From: Corbicula japonica
Lineage: Eukaryota; Mollusca; Bivalvia; Venerida; Cyrenidae
Assembly: GCA_038501625.1 (NCBI GenBank)
Contig: JAZAYU010000013.1
Span: 6,386,001-6,450,000 of the forward strand
Length of the DNA: 64,000 nt
Direction: 5' to 3'
Part shown: one piece after another, positions 12,040 to 23,478 of the stretch
Layout: the number at the start of each line of letters is the position of its first letter
Position numbering within the stretch: position 1 is the stretch's first letter
Position numbers and translations under genes: made by a program
The notes under the pieces: model-generated
The model's input: the letters and a program-made list of their open reading frames with translations, nothing else
Told to the model about the DNA's origin: nothing
Database searches by the model: none

Positions 12040-12168
12040 GATGATATATAGCAAAGTCGTGTTTGGGAAATAAAATGGGTTTATATCAACTGATTATTTA
12101 ATTTACCATTAATTGCTTGTTTGGGTATTTTATCTATTGTACATTCAAGAGAGAAACAGTTCTTCTAT

Positions 12169-12173
<5 letters not shown>

Positions 12174-12260
<87 letters not shown>
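12174..12260. repeat. (GA)n microsatellite
   Basis: About 43 GA units with one C interruption near 12210, just downstream of Cvsi-like copy A. Confidence 0.97.
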
Positions 12261-12263
<3 letters not shown>

Positions 12264-12639
12264 GTATGATACCAAATAATCTGTTACCGAGTGATGATGC
12301 GATAACGAAGAAAATAAATTCAAAAACTATATATGTTCTCCAGGGAAAATGTTCAGTATGACAGCAGTATTATCGCTTTCCATTCCGTAAAGTCTAAAAA
12401 TTATCAACCTGTCAATTAACTTCACAATCTAATCATGCAGGAGCGTAGCTGTCTATAAGCGAGTACGTGACTGAGTCCACATGATTCACCTCTGAACGCT
12501 CGGAATGCACCAGACTGCATTATTGTTTTCACATTTTTCCGGGACTGGGGGATGAGGCATTCCCTGGACCTCAAATCACAATTATAAATCGACGTGAATA
12601 GAGGACTAGCTACGCCCCTGTCATGTTATGTAAAGGGTC

Positions 12640-12810
12640 ATTTCAGGACATCGTATTGTCAAAAATGTGAAATTTCGAAACAATATCGGTCATGTCATAG
12701 ATAAGCGACCTGACTGACCTTTCTGATAAGGAACAACACAATAGTTGTTCTTCTTTAGATGTTATGAAATCACGTTTTGTTAATGTATTTTTATTCATAC
12801 ACAGTGTTCC
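12640..12810 (+). pseudogene. Relic of a third Cvsi-like promoter and first exon
   Basis: This stretch aligns by eye with the 160 bp upstream of copy B: AGGACAT..., then ATGTCATA-ATAAGCG, GACTGA-CTTT and GATAAG-AACAA blocks in the same order (12640-12760 versus 14195-14340). It is followed by an ATG-AAA start at 12764 and a short hydrophobic frame, as in the two live copies. The strong GTAAGT-type donor is replaced by a weak one after ACACA, and I find no six-Cys exons between here and copy B. I read it as a decayed duplicate, but it could be a lone promoter. Confidence 0.55.
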
Positions 12811-14180
12811 ATGCAGCTACTTGACTATCAGACTGCAAGCTGCAGATGTTAACAGTTTTATCCATTATTCATAAATAAAGAAAACCAAAATCTGTTTTGG
12901 TTACTCCAATATATTTATTATATATCGCCATCGTGTCTTTGCTACTTTCCATCGTGCCTTCGATATCCGCCAACAAACCTTCATGATATTTCCACCACGT
13001 CTTTACCATTGTCATTTCGTCTCTTCAACAAAGAGTTTATGGAAGATTGGGTAAGGATGATGCACGGTAACAAAATGACTACAGCAAAAGAGCGATTGAG
13101 CGAAAATAAATCCGCGTCCTTGACATCTCCCCTTCGCATTCTTTTCCAGTGTATATTTAAAACAAGTGTCCAAAAGCTCTATATGTATGGATTCATCGAA
13201 ATTTTGCTCAAAACATACTGTACAGCTTTTTGTCAAACTATGCGAGCGAGATGTGGGGCTTTTGCAAGGATTTTCCCAGTTAAACGATCAACCGGAAACG
13301 ATTTTATTTACAGGGAACAACTAGATTTAGTTTTTCAAATGGTAACTATCCTGTTATTTAAGGTATCGCAAGCATTGTAAATGGCGAAAACAGGCTAAAT
13401 TTTCAAAAAATGAATTTTGGGGTAAATACTTATTGCCACCTAGATTTTAGTAAATAAATGTATTTAGCTATGGATGTAGTAAATGTTTGCAAGCTCAGTT
13501 TAGTCTAATTCATGTTCTAATTACCAAGCACATACTAAAACAAAAGAAAAACCATTTGCATGAGAACTCTTAAATTCATGAACAATATACCAAAGCAACT
13601 CATACCGGAAATAAGTATATGCTGGTTTACAATGTTTAGTGCCAATTCGTCAAAATAATGTTAGGGTTTTCAAGAAATTCAAGAAAATCTTACTTCCTGG
13701 TTCAAAGTGAAAGTTCAAAGTAAAAGTAGAATCTACTTTGAAATTTGAATTTGAAATGTGTCCATATTGCGCTAAGCTTTCTCAATCACAAAACATTGGT
13801 GTGCAAGTTGTAGAGAATTACTATTATATACTTTTCGTTTAACTCTACTCAAGTTTTTAAAATCATTTTCATAAATATTACAACCCATTAAACTGCTATT
13901 AGATAAAAAAAATCATACGATTAAAATGCATTACGATACTATAACACATCTTGACTATAATTATGTTATTATTACAGCAAAATGCTTAATTACTAGCATT
14001 ATGACATTTGTATTCCGCTCAACTTTATGACGTTATTTCAAGGATTGACGTTTAACTTAGTTGTATCGTGACCCAATTGTGAATGTATTACTCGCTCTAA
14101 TAATCTAGTGCACAGATTTCTTTTAAACGAGAGTTCTTATGCATGACTCGCGAAATATCTCCGCGTGGTTCCAGCTCATC
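12811..14180. other. Intergenic stretch between the Cvsi-like relic and copy B
   Basis: No gene recognised. A 123-codon open frame at 13009-13380 has no signal peptide, domain or splice support and is probably chance. Confidence 0.4.
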
Positions 14181-14356
14181 TTGTGTGAACATTTTAGGAC
14201 ATTCTCCGTTCAAATTTGTGAAAACCAAAAGCATCGCGAGTCATTACATATGGCACACGATTAGTACGGTATGTCATACATAAGCGTCACGACTGAACTT
14301 TGTCGATAAGAAACAATCAACATTAGTTCTTTTTCACATCTTGAATACAAAACATC

Positions 14357-17222
14357 ATGAAACTAGCTGTGTTGGTTTTATTTTCAGGTAATGTTTGTTT
14401 TTCCTTCCTTTCTCCAATTTAAAGTTCTATTAAATAAGAAGTAAACAAAAATGGCTAGAAAAGTAAAAAACAAAATAAAATAGAACAATTTAAAGTTCAT
14501 AAAAAGTCCAATACTGGTTACTCCATATGTTTGCATAATAAAACTGAGTACATAACTGAAAAAGTTTTTTGAAATCGGTCAACTGGATGCTGAGATATTG
14601 CCTGTTGGGCTATTTCTAATGGCATGTGAAGTGAAAAGGTGTAGAATTTAAGTTGATAACAAGACCAAACTGGTTGCTCCATATGTTTGTACAGTCTTTA
14701 CAGTGATCGAAAACAATCAAGTACTACTCATATGTGACAGAATAAAATTTTATGAAGCTTTATTGACCAACATTAAATAAATTGCAAGAATATAAATTTA
14801 TGTGCTTAAAATACAATTATTTCTTATTCGTATTATTTAACTATGCATTTCTGTTAAAATACATGTTGAAGCATCAAAAATAAGTGCTTTAGTGTTGCAT
14901 AAATATAGAAAATTTCAAATTTAAAAAATGCGTCACATTCCTGACTAACACATATGTGCAATAATGTTACACTAAGGTCATTCCTGAACTAAACATGACA
15001 CAGACTTCCAGGAAAAAACATGCTCTAGTTTTCATGTACAAGATATGTTGACAGAATATTGCAATATGTGCACGATGTCACATTCCTGACAAAGTAAGCT
15101 GATATTTTCTCAAAGGAGATAAAGACAAATGTAATTTCAATAGAGGTAATATAAATTAATTGATGCCCAATAAATGCACCTTCCACTTATACATCACTAA
15201 ATCTTGTGTGTTTTCAGCTTTTTGTAAACGGATGGTCTAAGTGACAAATGTGATTTTAAAAACACTTTTTGTCACACTCCTGACATGTTTGCCCATTTTT
15301 AAATATGTTTACACCTTTGCTAAATATAAAATGGTAGTAACAGTTAGTTGTATATTATTATAGCAGAAAACCCCAAATCAGCCATTTTATTTTTTAAACA
15401 GCACATTAGTCTGTTATACAAAACTACGTTCAAACAGAAATCAATAATCAAACAAAGAGCTATCTTGAAACACAAACAAAACTTGAACAAAACTGAGCTT
15501 GATTGTGTTAATTAATAAGTGTAACTTAGCAACGTAATATTTAAAAACTATTCGTGCCCCCTATCACCTGTTGAATGATATCTCCACCACTTACTTGACT
15601 TAGCTCCATAATAACACGGGACGAGTGCTCCATAATAACACGGGACGAGAAATAACAACAATCAATCGACGTACGGGGCGACTCTTTACAACTTTCTACT
15701 TCATTCTCAATAAATACTATGACAAATTCAATGAAATTCAATCCCGCCATATAATAAAATAGGGGATTAACTTAAGGATTCTTATTGTTTGTATATCATT
15801 GTTTAAACGTACTGAGTGACAAAATGCAAATTTAAAACTGTTTCGTCGGTGAGCAATAATTGTCTGTAAGTTACGATCGCTTCAAATTCACAATGGTTCG
15901 GTAAAATTCCATTTCTATTATGTTGCAGTTTTTACATACTGTGTGGTCGCAGAGAGATGCCACAACGCGACTGAGTGTGTTGGAACGACATGTATCTCAA
16001 CTGCTACTCACGTGCACATGTCATGCGTCAAAGGAGAATGCACGTGTGAAAATGACCCAAAAGGTATCCGCGATGTTATGGTTACAATATATTCCATTTA
16101 AAGTGTGTTTATCTATATTCGTTTTGTTTCTACAAGGAATGGACTCTATTTGGAAAAAAAGTAATGCAATCAGAATGACTTTATTCTGAAAGACGCTGCA
16201 TATGCTGCAATATTCGTGGTTTAAATGATGGCTTTTCTCATTTATAAATAACGTGTTGATTTTTTTGTTCAATTTGCTTCGGAATGAACTTGGTGTTTGG
16301 ATATGAAACCCACCGGAAAGCAAGATTGCAATAAATTTGCTTCAACAGCCCATACCAATTCTTAATTGAAAATTAGATTGTTGATTGAAATTTAATTTCG
16401 GCACAACTTAAAAGTCAATGAGAGAACTTAAAATGTGTCAAAAGACTCTGTAGAATAAAACACAGATTTGTTATATATTATTAAACGATTTCATCAATTC
16501 CAAGCTTTCTAGTCCTAACTTGAGTTCATAGTCGATCAGTCGAAACGTAAACAAATCCTGATGCTTGTTAAGAAGTTTGGTGAGTATCGAATCGGCGAAT
16601 TTTTACGATTATCTGAGACACATTTTACCTTACTCACGTTTGTAACGTTTTGTAAACTAATAGTATTCTTGTACGGGTACTTACGACCCATTTACAGTGC
16701 AAATATTTGACTTAGGGGTTTGCAAAGTGTTTTTGACTTTGAGGTTTGCAAGATATCTTTGACTTTGAGGTTTGCAATATGTCTTTGCCTTTGAGGTTCG
16801 CAAGATGTCTTTGACTGAGGTTTGCAAGATGTCTTTGCCTTTGAGGTTTGCAAGATATCTTTGACTTTGAGGTTCGCAAGATGTCTTTGACTTTGAGGTT
16901 TGCAAGATGTCGTTGACTTTGAGGTTTGCAAGATGTCGTTGATTTTGAGGTTTGCAAGATGTCTTTGCCTTTGAAGTTTGCACGATTTTTTCTCTGTCTA
17001 CCAAGATCTGGCTGTGATTAAACAGAGTAAGGGTCTGCAAAACATGACAATTGCTTTCATAAGGATACAATTAGTTAATGTTCCAGTTTATGGCATAACT
17101 TTATTTTTTCAGGCTGCATTTTGTCCGCAGACTGTGGAGTTAACGCTAAATGTATGGACAGCGGTGGACACACGACAACCTTCCATTGTTTAGACGGATT
17201 TTGTCACTGCATTCGTGTTTAA
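14357..17222 (+). CDS. Cvsi-like secreted 12-Cys peptide (putative serine protease inhibitor), copy B
   Basis: Exons 14357-14387, 15929-16063 and 17113-17222, with the same phases as copy A, an identical exon 1 length (31 nt) and an identical exon 3 length (110 nt). The product is 91 residues: signal peptide ending ...YCVVA, then ERC and two six-Cys modules, C-x5-C-x4-C-x10-C-x4-C-x-C and C-x5-C-x5-C-x11-C-x4-C-x-C. It shares with copy A CVGTTC/CTGTTC, HVH-SCVK, CTCE-DPK and the TFHCLD block. The loop between Cys 3 and Cys 4 of module 1 is two residues shorter. AATAAA begins 2 nt after the stop (17225-17230), so either the 3' UTR is very short or another signal is used. Proposed role as for copy A. 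Intron 1 contains a 1-kb dispersed repeat and intron 2 a 26-bp minisatellite. Confidence 0.8.
14445..15395 (+). repeat. About 1-kb dispersed repeat, copy 1
   Basis: Aligns along its length, in the same orientation, with 58185-59400 (for example TGGTTGCTCCATATGTTTGT versus TGGTTGGTCCATATGTTTGT, and TAAAATACATGTTGAAGCAT in both). Both copies contain three spaced TGTCAC[A/T][C/T]TCCTGAC motifs. No coding frame is visible. The whole lies in intron 1 of Cvsi-like copy B. Confidence 0.8.
16715..16985. repeat. 26-bp minisatellite, about ten units
   Basis: Unit TTTGACTTTGAGGTTTGCAA plus GATGTC, with substitutions and one 2-bp-short unit, in intron 2 of Cvsi-like copy B. Because the period is not a multiple of three, all three minus-strand frames are open and give staggered repetitive ORFs. 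Confidence 0.92.
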
Positions 17223-17717
17223 AAAATAAAGTTATAATCATTATAAAGTAGTCTCAGCGCGTTTACACTTATTCTTACTAGGTCTAACCATATAAACTCT
17301 AATGTTTACCTACTAACCCCTGGGGACCATAACCGTAATACAGACACTAAATAGACAGAAGCCGAGCCCTAAATCAAAAGTAGAAAATAAATTTCCTTAC
17401 ATTCAATTTTATTTAAAAAGGCAATAACAAAAATATCAGAGCCGATCGCGAATGGTGATTAGCTCATTCAAAGGTTTTGATGTCTTGTTGGTAGTTTTTG
17501 TTCTTTGTGTTAAAAATATCGATACTTGAGAAGTTGTCAATTCGTGTTAACCAGGTAGATTGACAATGGTAAGTCACACCTGTAATAATTTTTAAACAAA
17601 TGTTATTTCTTTAGTACTTCATATGTGCCTTATTTTAAAAGTATTATTCGACCCCACCAATATCACTGCCACTGCGATTTCACGGTGCTTATCAGTGCTT
17701 ATACATGTAGAGCTACT

Positions 17718-17836
17718 CACAGGTACTTGAAACAAACTATTTTTAATGTTCTATATGGGCTTTATACTATAATAAGACTAATTATAGTATAAAGCCCATA
17801 TAGAACATTAAAAATAGTTTGTTTCAAGTACCTGTG
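17718..17836. repeat. Perfect inverted repeat, 56-bp arms and 7-nt loop
   Basis: Arms 17718-17773 and 17781-17836 are exact reverse complements, with loop AAGACTA. It lies about 490 bp downstream of Cvsi-like copy B. Weaker pairing extends outward (AGCTAC / GGAGCT). It could be a young MITE, a replication-generated palindrome or a small-RNA hairpin. Confidence 0.95.
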
Positions 17837-17839
17837 GAG

Positions 17840-19206
17840 CTACTGCTCTGACAGCGTATTGAAATTGAAGACGTTTGTTTGCACTTCCTTAGAAGTTCCT
17901 ATAACACGAAGTGCATAAACACATCATCATCAATTATAGCTTACAGTTCTTGGAAATCTCGAAACTATCCCTTTGGGCTGTCCTCGTTGCAGATTGATAT
18001 GTGCAAAAGGTGTGAAGACCCTGTATATAGGCAAGCATTAGCCCACCTTTCTGCCATATATCAGCCATGATGAAATGAATGTTTATTGGTAGTCTCAATA
18101 ATTAGACTGCAAGCACAGACCCATTATCATGCTGACTTTTTACAGATATCTGTCCTTCTGAAGGGGGATATTGACCCAGCAAAAAAATAGCACAATATCC
18201 ACCTTTTAGAGTACAATTATTTGGACTAGTTTATTGGTATATCTTATATAAGTTGTACATTTATACCATTTTGTTTGTCTTTGTCATAAAAACATGGATG
18301 GAAACGGTATAAGAGCAATGGGAGTGCAATGATTGCTGTAAGAGTGCATTAAAATAAATTATGTGTTTAATAAGCACTATGTGCCGTGTCAGCTCATCAG
18401 AGATGCAGTGACATCTCCGAGATTGCTGTACAATCTCCGTGCAAACACCACTGACAACCACAGTGTTCACACTGTGACCTCTGTGCGTGCTCTTGAAGTT
18501 CCTATCGCTTTGAAGGAGAATTTAATGCATTGTTACAGCGACCCCATTGCACTCTTTTCAGAACACCGAGCCACGACTTTTGTTTTTATGCATGCTCAAA
18601 GTGTGTGACGTTGGTCGGCCTTTTAGGTGACCCAAACTTTTTTACTGGCAATGCCATTGTATTCCTGCGGCAATGCATGCGCTTGAACTGCACGAATCTC
18701 GGTGTTCGCAAAAACTTGGTTGCTTGGTCCTCTTTTGGGAAAGCAATATTTTATTTTCATTTGGGTTTTGGTCAGAAAGTTGAAAATAATCATGAATCTA
18801 CCATTAGATTGCCCAAACAGACCCTCTGGAAATCTCCCAACATGGAAGGTGCATGAGTATCACTAAGGAGGCGCTTAATACAATACATGGACATTAAGAG
18901 TCTCTGCGTTCAATATCTGCCATTTAATTAAGCTTCTATAAATAACTATGAAGTCCTTATAACCTATGAGAGGTGATACTTACCATATAGGGTTGATGAA
19001 GAAATAATGTGAGTTAGAGCCATAGGAGGCATCAGATACATGTAATTTAAAAATCCTTTTAGAGTATATGGAGTTAAGGTTAAAAGTGAAAAAAGCTCTT
19101 GTAATTTACAAATGTTTACATTAAAACTTGTGTAACAACCTACTTGCCGTTAATCAATCAGTTTAAATATATTCAACATGTAAACACAGACCACTTGTCA
19201 TCAAAG
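17840..19206. other. Stretch without a recognised gene
   Basis: Open frames at 17879-18070, 18363-18608 and 18530-18856 show no known domain, signal peptide or convincing splice sites. The 18360-18620 part is less AT-rich than its surroundings and could be a remnant of an old mobile element or exon, but I cannot assign it. Confidence 0.35.
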
Positions 19207-19210
19207 ACCA

Positions 19211-19331
19211 GTGCCCAAGATCATAAAGCAAAATCTTGAGAATAAGTCTCAAAACTCGAACATCTGATTGGCTGAAATGGTGACTGAGATTTGATACTGG
19301 TTTTCAGTCTAAGTTTTATGATCTTGGGCCC
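19211..19331. mobile_element. MITE-2 palindrome, diverged
   Basis: Ends GTGCCCAAGATCATAAA and TTTTATGATCTTGGGCCC with a CTGATTGGCTGAAATGG core. The right half of the core is deleted. Confidence 0.75.
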
Positions 19332-19706
19332 TGTTTTTTTCACTTGCACAGCTTTTTTCTTTTATTGAGGTTTAATGTTTATAAATGAGTATAAATTTTC
19401 TTCAAACATTTTAAGTGTGATAATGCAATAGTAAATCATGATTTTTTTTAAACAGACTTTAGTCTCAATTTTATTGACGAACTTGTAAAAAAAATTTTTA
19501 CCTTATGATTGTCAGCTCTGTCTGAAATACATAAATTTTAACCATTTTAGATACAAAACTTTAATATACTGACAGTATGATGAATCCACTGTCTTGCATT
19601 GACTGTTTATGATATTTGTACATGGTGTGGGAGGGGTATAAAATATGTTTCTATTATACTGTGGTATAATGACATCTTTGCAGTTTGATCAGGGTCTACA
19701 GTTATT

Positions 19707-19944
19707 AACCCTTTCCTCCATAGACAAACCTTTATTGCAAGGGCGAACAGTTTAGATCCAGATCAGCCGGCACATCCGTGCTGTCTGCTCAGAATTTAAA
19801 CTGATTGCTTTTTGATTAATTAGGTTTTTCTGACCAAAATGCGACCAGTGAAGATCCTGATCAGACAGCATGGATGTGCCGGCTGATCTGGATCTACACT
19901 GCTCGTACATGTGTAAAAATGCGTATATATGGAGGAAAGGGTTA
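19707..19944. mobile_element. MITE-1 copy
   Basis: Typical full-length member: starts AACCCTTTCCTCCATA, ends TGGAGGAAAGGGTTA. The interior is a set of inverted GATCCAGATCAGCCGGCACA / TGTGCCGGCTGATCTGGATC blocks. Confidence 0.9.
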
Positions 19945-20488
19945 AAGCACTGATCATAATTCATGTAAGAAGTTTCTGTAAAACATCCCAGGCCTGTGAA
20001 TTATGAATAGAATTTTCCAAAATTAAAAGCATGTCGAGTCCATTAAGTAAATTCAGCTTGTTAATTAATGATGAAGAAGGAATGTTGAAAGTGACAGCTG
20101 ACCTTTGGTCAGTCACATTTATTTCAGCCATTAGCTAATTATCCATTACAGGTATTTGATACATATTATATTTTATATCATAATGTGGTAACTTGTTACA
20201 TCATTTCATGTTATCAGTGATCTATTCAAAATTGACAGTCTGTTTTATTAATTGATTAATGAAGTACATGCAAATAAAAATTGTGGTATGACTATGTTGG
20301 AAATTATCAATTCATAAACTTAAAAATTAGAATACTGTATACGTTTCTTTTTTGGATATAAGTAATATTGATTGTAAGTATTTTAAAATTATTTTGTAAA
20401 TCATTTTGCAAAGAAATGCATTAAAACCCTCAAGTACGTCTTTTTATAGGGGATCAGTGTAAATCCAGATCAGCACAGTTTCACCCTG

Positions 20489-22505
20489 CCTATCCATATC
20501 GGCTGTTTCTTTGCGAAATTCGCTATATCGGCTGTTTCTTTGCTTCGGCAACGGCTATTCTTTGCTATTAACAATTGATGGAGAGCATATGTCGAAGATT
20601 CCAGATGCAAATGTTACAGATATAAGGTATATTGTACAAAAAAGGTTGTGCACGGAACATTAGAATGTCTAAACTATGCATTGTAGTGTTTACTTTTTAA
20701 ATATCGGCGATTGTGGCCGAAATCTTGATGAAACTAGTTGACGATACACAGACGTAGAGCACAGATCCAGCTTTCGCGGTCTATAACTAGTGTTTGCTTT
20801 GATATCTAACGTATCAAGCGATATATTATATTCATTTCTTCAATATTCTTCCAAAAAATACTTACAAATAGGTAGAAATATTAATAGATTTAGCCAAAAC
20901 CCTTTACTTTCGGTTTAATTGGGGCACCGGCGGCCTCTCTGCTCAGCAGTTTTGATGCACAGGCTGACTCTCTGCATTGCGCTGAGGTAGTCTCAGCGAT
21001 AATGACTACTTAGGCACCTGTTTACTCACTGTATTATGGACAATTTAGAATTTTGTCACTGCATTCTTCTTATAAAAATGTAAATTAACATTACATGAGC
21101 AGGGGACTTCGAAGTTGAACGCTCGTCAAAAATAGGTCGTATTATGGGAACACCCATGGCGGCCAGGCGAGCGGGCGTCCAACCTCTGTAGTGGCTTGAG
21201 CGATTTCGCTGGTTATCGAATATGGCCCAGATACTATGAACACAAACATTTTTCTTAACTTTCATGAAGATCGGTCAACAACTGTTTAAGTTATTAAGCG
21301 GACATCGCTGCGGACGCCGCCCAGAGGTTGGACGCCCGCTCGCCTGGCCGCCATGGGTGTTCCCATAATACGACCTATTTTCGACGGGCGTATAAAAAGT
21401 GATTTTAAAGAAAATTGTTCAGATAATATTATGTAAGGCTATACATCCAAATGATCATTTTATAGAAAAGGTTCAATGAAACGGACTACTAGGGAGAAAT
21501 ATGAATGGACGGACGGATAGACGTTCAGGTAGATAAAAGGACAAATGAACGGAGAGAGGGAGGAAGGGATGAGAGAAAGAACCGACTGACGGACGATCGG
21601 TTGATGGAAAACGGACGATGAACGAACAGACGAACGAATGAACCGGCGAAAAAACCAATAAATGGGCAAGTGGAGTTCTGTGCTAAAACTGCAATATAGA
21701 ATGTACATAGGCTGTACATATCAAATAAGTGTTTTAACCTTGTTAAAGTTTTGAAAAGCTTTATTATTGTTAAACATATCTATTAGCATTTTCATAAACA
21801 TTTAGCAATGTATGCATTAACCTTACATAAAAGGATATTAACACAGTTGCGATAAACCTTAAGGTTTCTCATTCAACTTCGAAGTCCCCTGCTCATGTAA
21901 CGTTAATTTACATTGTAATAAGGAGAATGCAGTGACAAAATTCTAAATTGTCCATAATACAGTGAGTAAACAGGTGCCTAAGTAGTCATTATCATTGAGC
22001 CAACCTCAGCGCAATGCAGAGAGTCAGCCTGTGCATCAAAAACTGCTGAGCAGAGAGGCCGCCAGTGCCCCAATTAAACCGAAAGTAAAGGGTTTTGGAT
22101 AAATCTATTAATATTTCTACCTATTTGTAAGTATTTTTTGGAAGAATATTGAAGAAATGAATATAATATATCGCTTGATACGTTAGATATCAAAGCAAAC
22201 ACTCGTCATAGAGTGCAGAAAAGCTGGATCTGTGCTCTACGTCTGTGTATCGTCAACTAGTTTCATCGAGATTTCGGCCACAATCGCCGACATTTAAAAA
22301 GTAAACACTACAATGCATAGTTTAGACATTCTAATGTTCCGTGCACAACCTTTTTTGTACAATATACCTAATATCTGTAACATTTGCGTCTGGAATCTCT
22401 GGCATATGCTCTCCATCCATTGTTATTAGCAAAGAATAGCCGTTGTCGAAGCAAAGAAACAGCCGATATAGCGAATTTCGCAAAGAAACAGCCGATATGG
22501 ATAGG
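20489..22505. mobile_element. 2-kb element with about 630-bp terminal inverted repeats
   Basis: Left arm 20489-21120 and right arm 21873-22505 are near-identical inverted copies beginning CCTATCCATATCGGCTGTTT. Flanks CACCCTG (20482-20488) and CACCGTG (22506-22512) may be a 7-bp target-site duplication with one mismatch. Inside, a second inverted pair (about 21130-21183 and 21310-21375, containing CACCCATGGCGGCCAGGCGA) brackets 130 bp, followed by a GACGGACG-rich simple-sequence stretch (about 21480-21650). No transposase frame is seen. Long arms suggest a Mutator-like or fold-back non-autonomous element. It interrupts a degenerate MITE-1 fragment (GTGTAAATCCAGATCAGCAC just to the left). Confidence 0.85.
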
Positions 22506-22559
22506 CACCGTGAGTTTGCCCTTGGGGAAAAAAGGAGTAACTTGGGAGTTAAGAGTTTA

Positions 22560-23420
22560 AGCAAAATTAAATAAATAATAATAATAATTAATTAAGTAAA
22601 GTGTACAGATGTTTACTATTATAATAATCTGTGAAATGAATAGGCCTTGACATATTTTTCAATTTTCTGGATAATTTATGTCTTAAAGTAAGAATTAATG
22701 CTTCAATAAGTGATCTACGTGGTAATTAAACTGGCATACTAACACAAAGTCTGCTGATAATTATTAATAAGCATAAATTTTACAAATCAAACTAGTCACA
22801 CAGTTGTGTCTTACTACACTATAAACAAAATGATCACTTGACACAAAATGTTCGAGGCAACTTTCAGTACATGCTCAGTTATTAACATAGAACTTCCATA
22901 TTTGTCAATCAAGCGCCCATGCTACTATCAAAATCTCATCCAAGATGTGATTTAAACCCCAAAACTATGGATCTGGAGTCTAGTATTCCCGAGGCCCTTA
23001 TTCCACCGAGTCTGTTCTCTTAAAGGAAGGATGTCATTGTTTTTCATTAATGACTAAGTCATAAGACAATTAAATATATGATTTTTGTCTTAACTGTAAT
23101 ATTGAAAATCAGTTCTGGTGCTTAATAATAAAAAATTATACAATGTTAATCTGTAAACTTCTGTTTTATTTCAAATCATTTCAATCAGTACTTTAAGAGA
23201 AGTTTTAACATATATTGACCTGGATCTTGTTCATAAGTGTATGATAAAGCACTTACCAAACTACTTTCATAGTTTAAGAGCATCCCTATCAGCTAAATGA
23301 TCTTGTTAAGTACTTTAAATGACGTGTAAACAAATAAATAATCTTTAAAGAGGTGCAAAACCACCATTTTCACAGAGATACTAGATGGACAGCTAAACAA
23401 CATCTGCTCTGGTTGTACTG
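22560..23420. other. AT-rich stretch, nothing recognised
   Basis: No gene, RNA or repeat can be supported here. Confidence 0.4.
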
Positions 23421-23478
23421 CAGGTACTTGTATGTCTTATCCGCAGAGAGTTTAGGCTCCTTGTTGATCCCTTTACTC

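Noticed and set aside
13009..13380. 123-codon plus-strand frame
   Set aside because: No homology recognised, no signal peptide, no splice pattern, and normal length for chance in 64 kb.
16681..17070. Minus-strand repetitive frames rich in KxKTSCKPQ
   Set aside because: They are shifted readings of a 26-bp minisatellite within an intron and exist in all three frames.
21460..21719. Ser/Phe/Pro-rich minus-strand frames
   Set aside because: They lie in a GACGGACG-rich simple-sequence stretch inside the 2-kb TIR element.
22331..22564. 77-codon minus-strand frame in the right arm of the TIR element
   Set aside because: The equivalent segment exists in the inverted left arm (about 20540-20660) and no domain is recognisable, so I treat it as part of the repeat arm.
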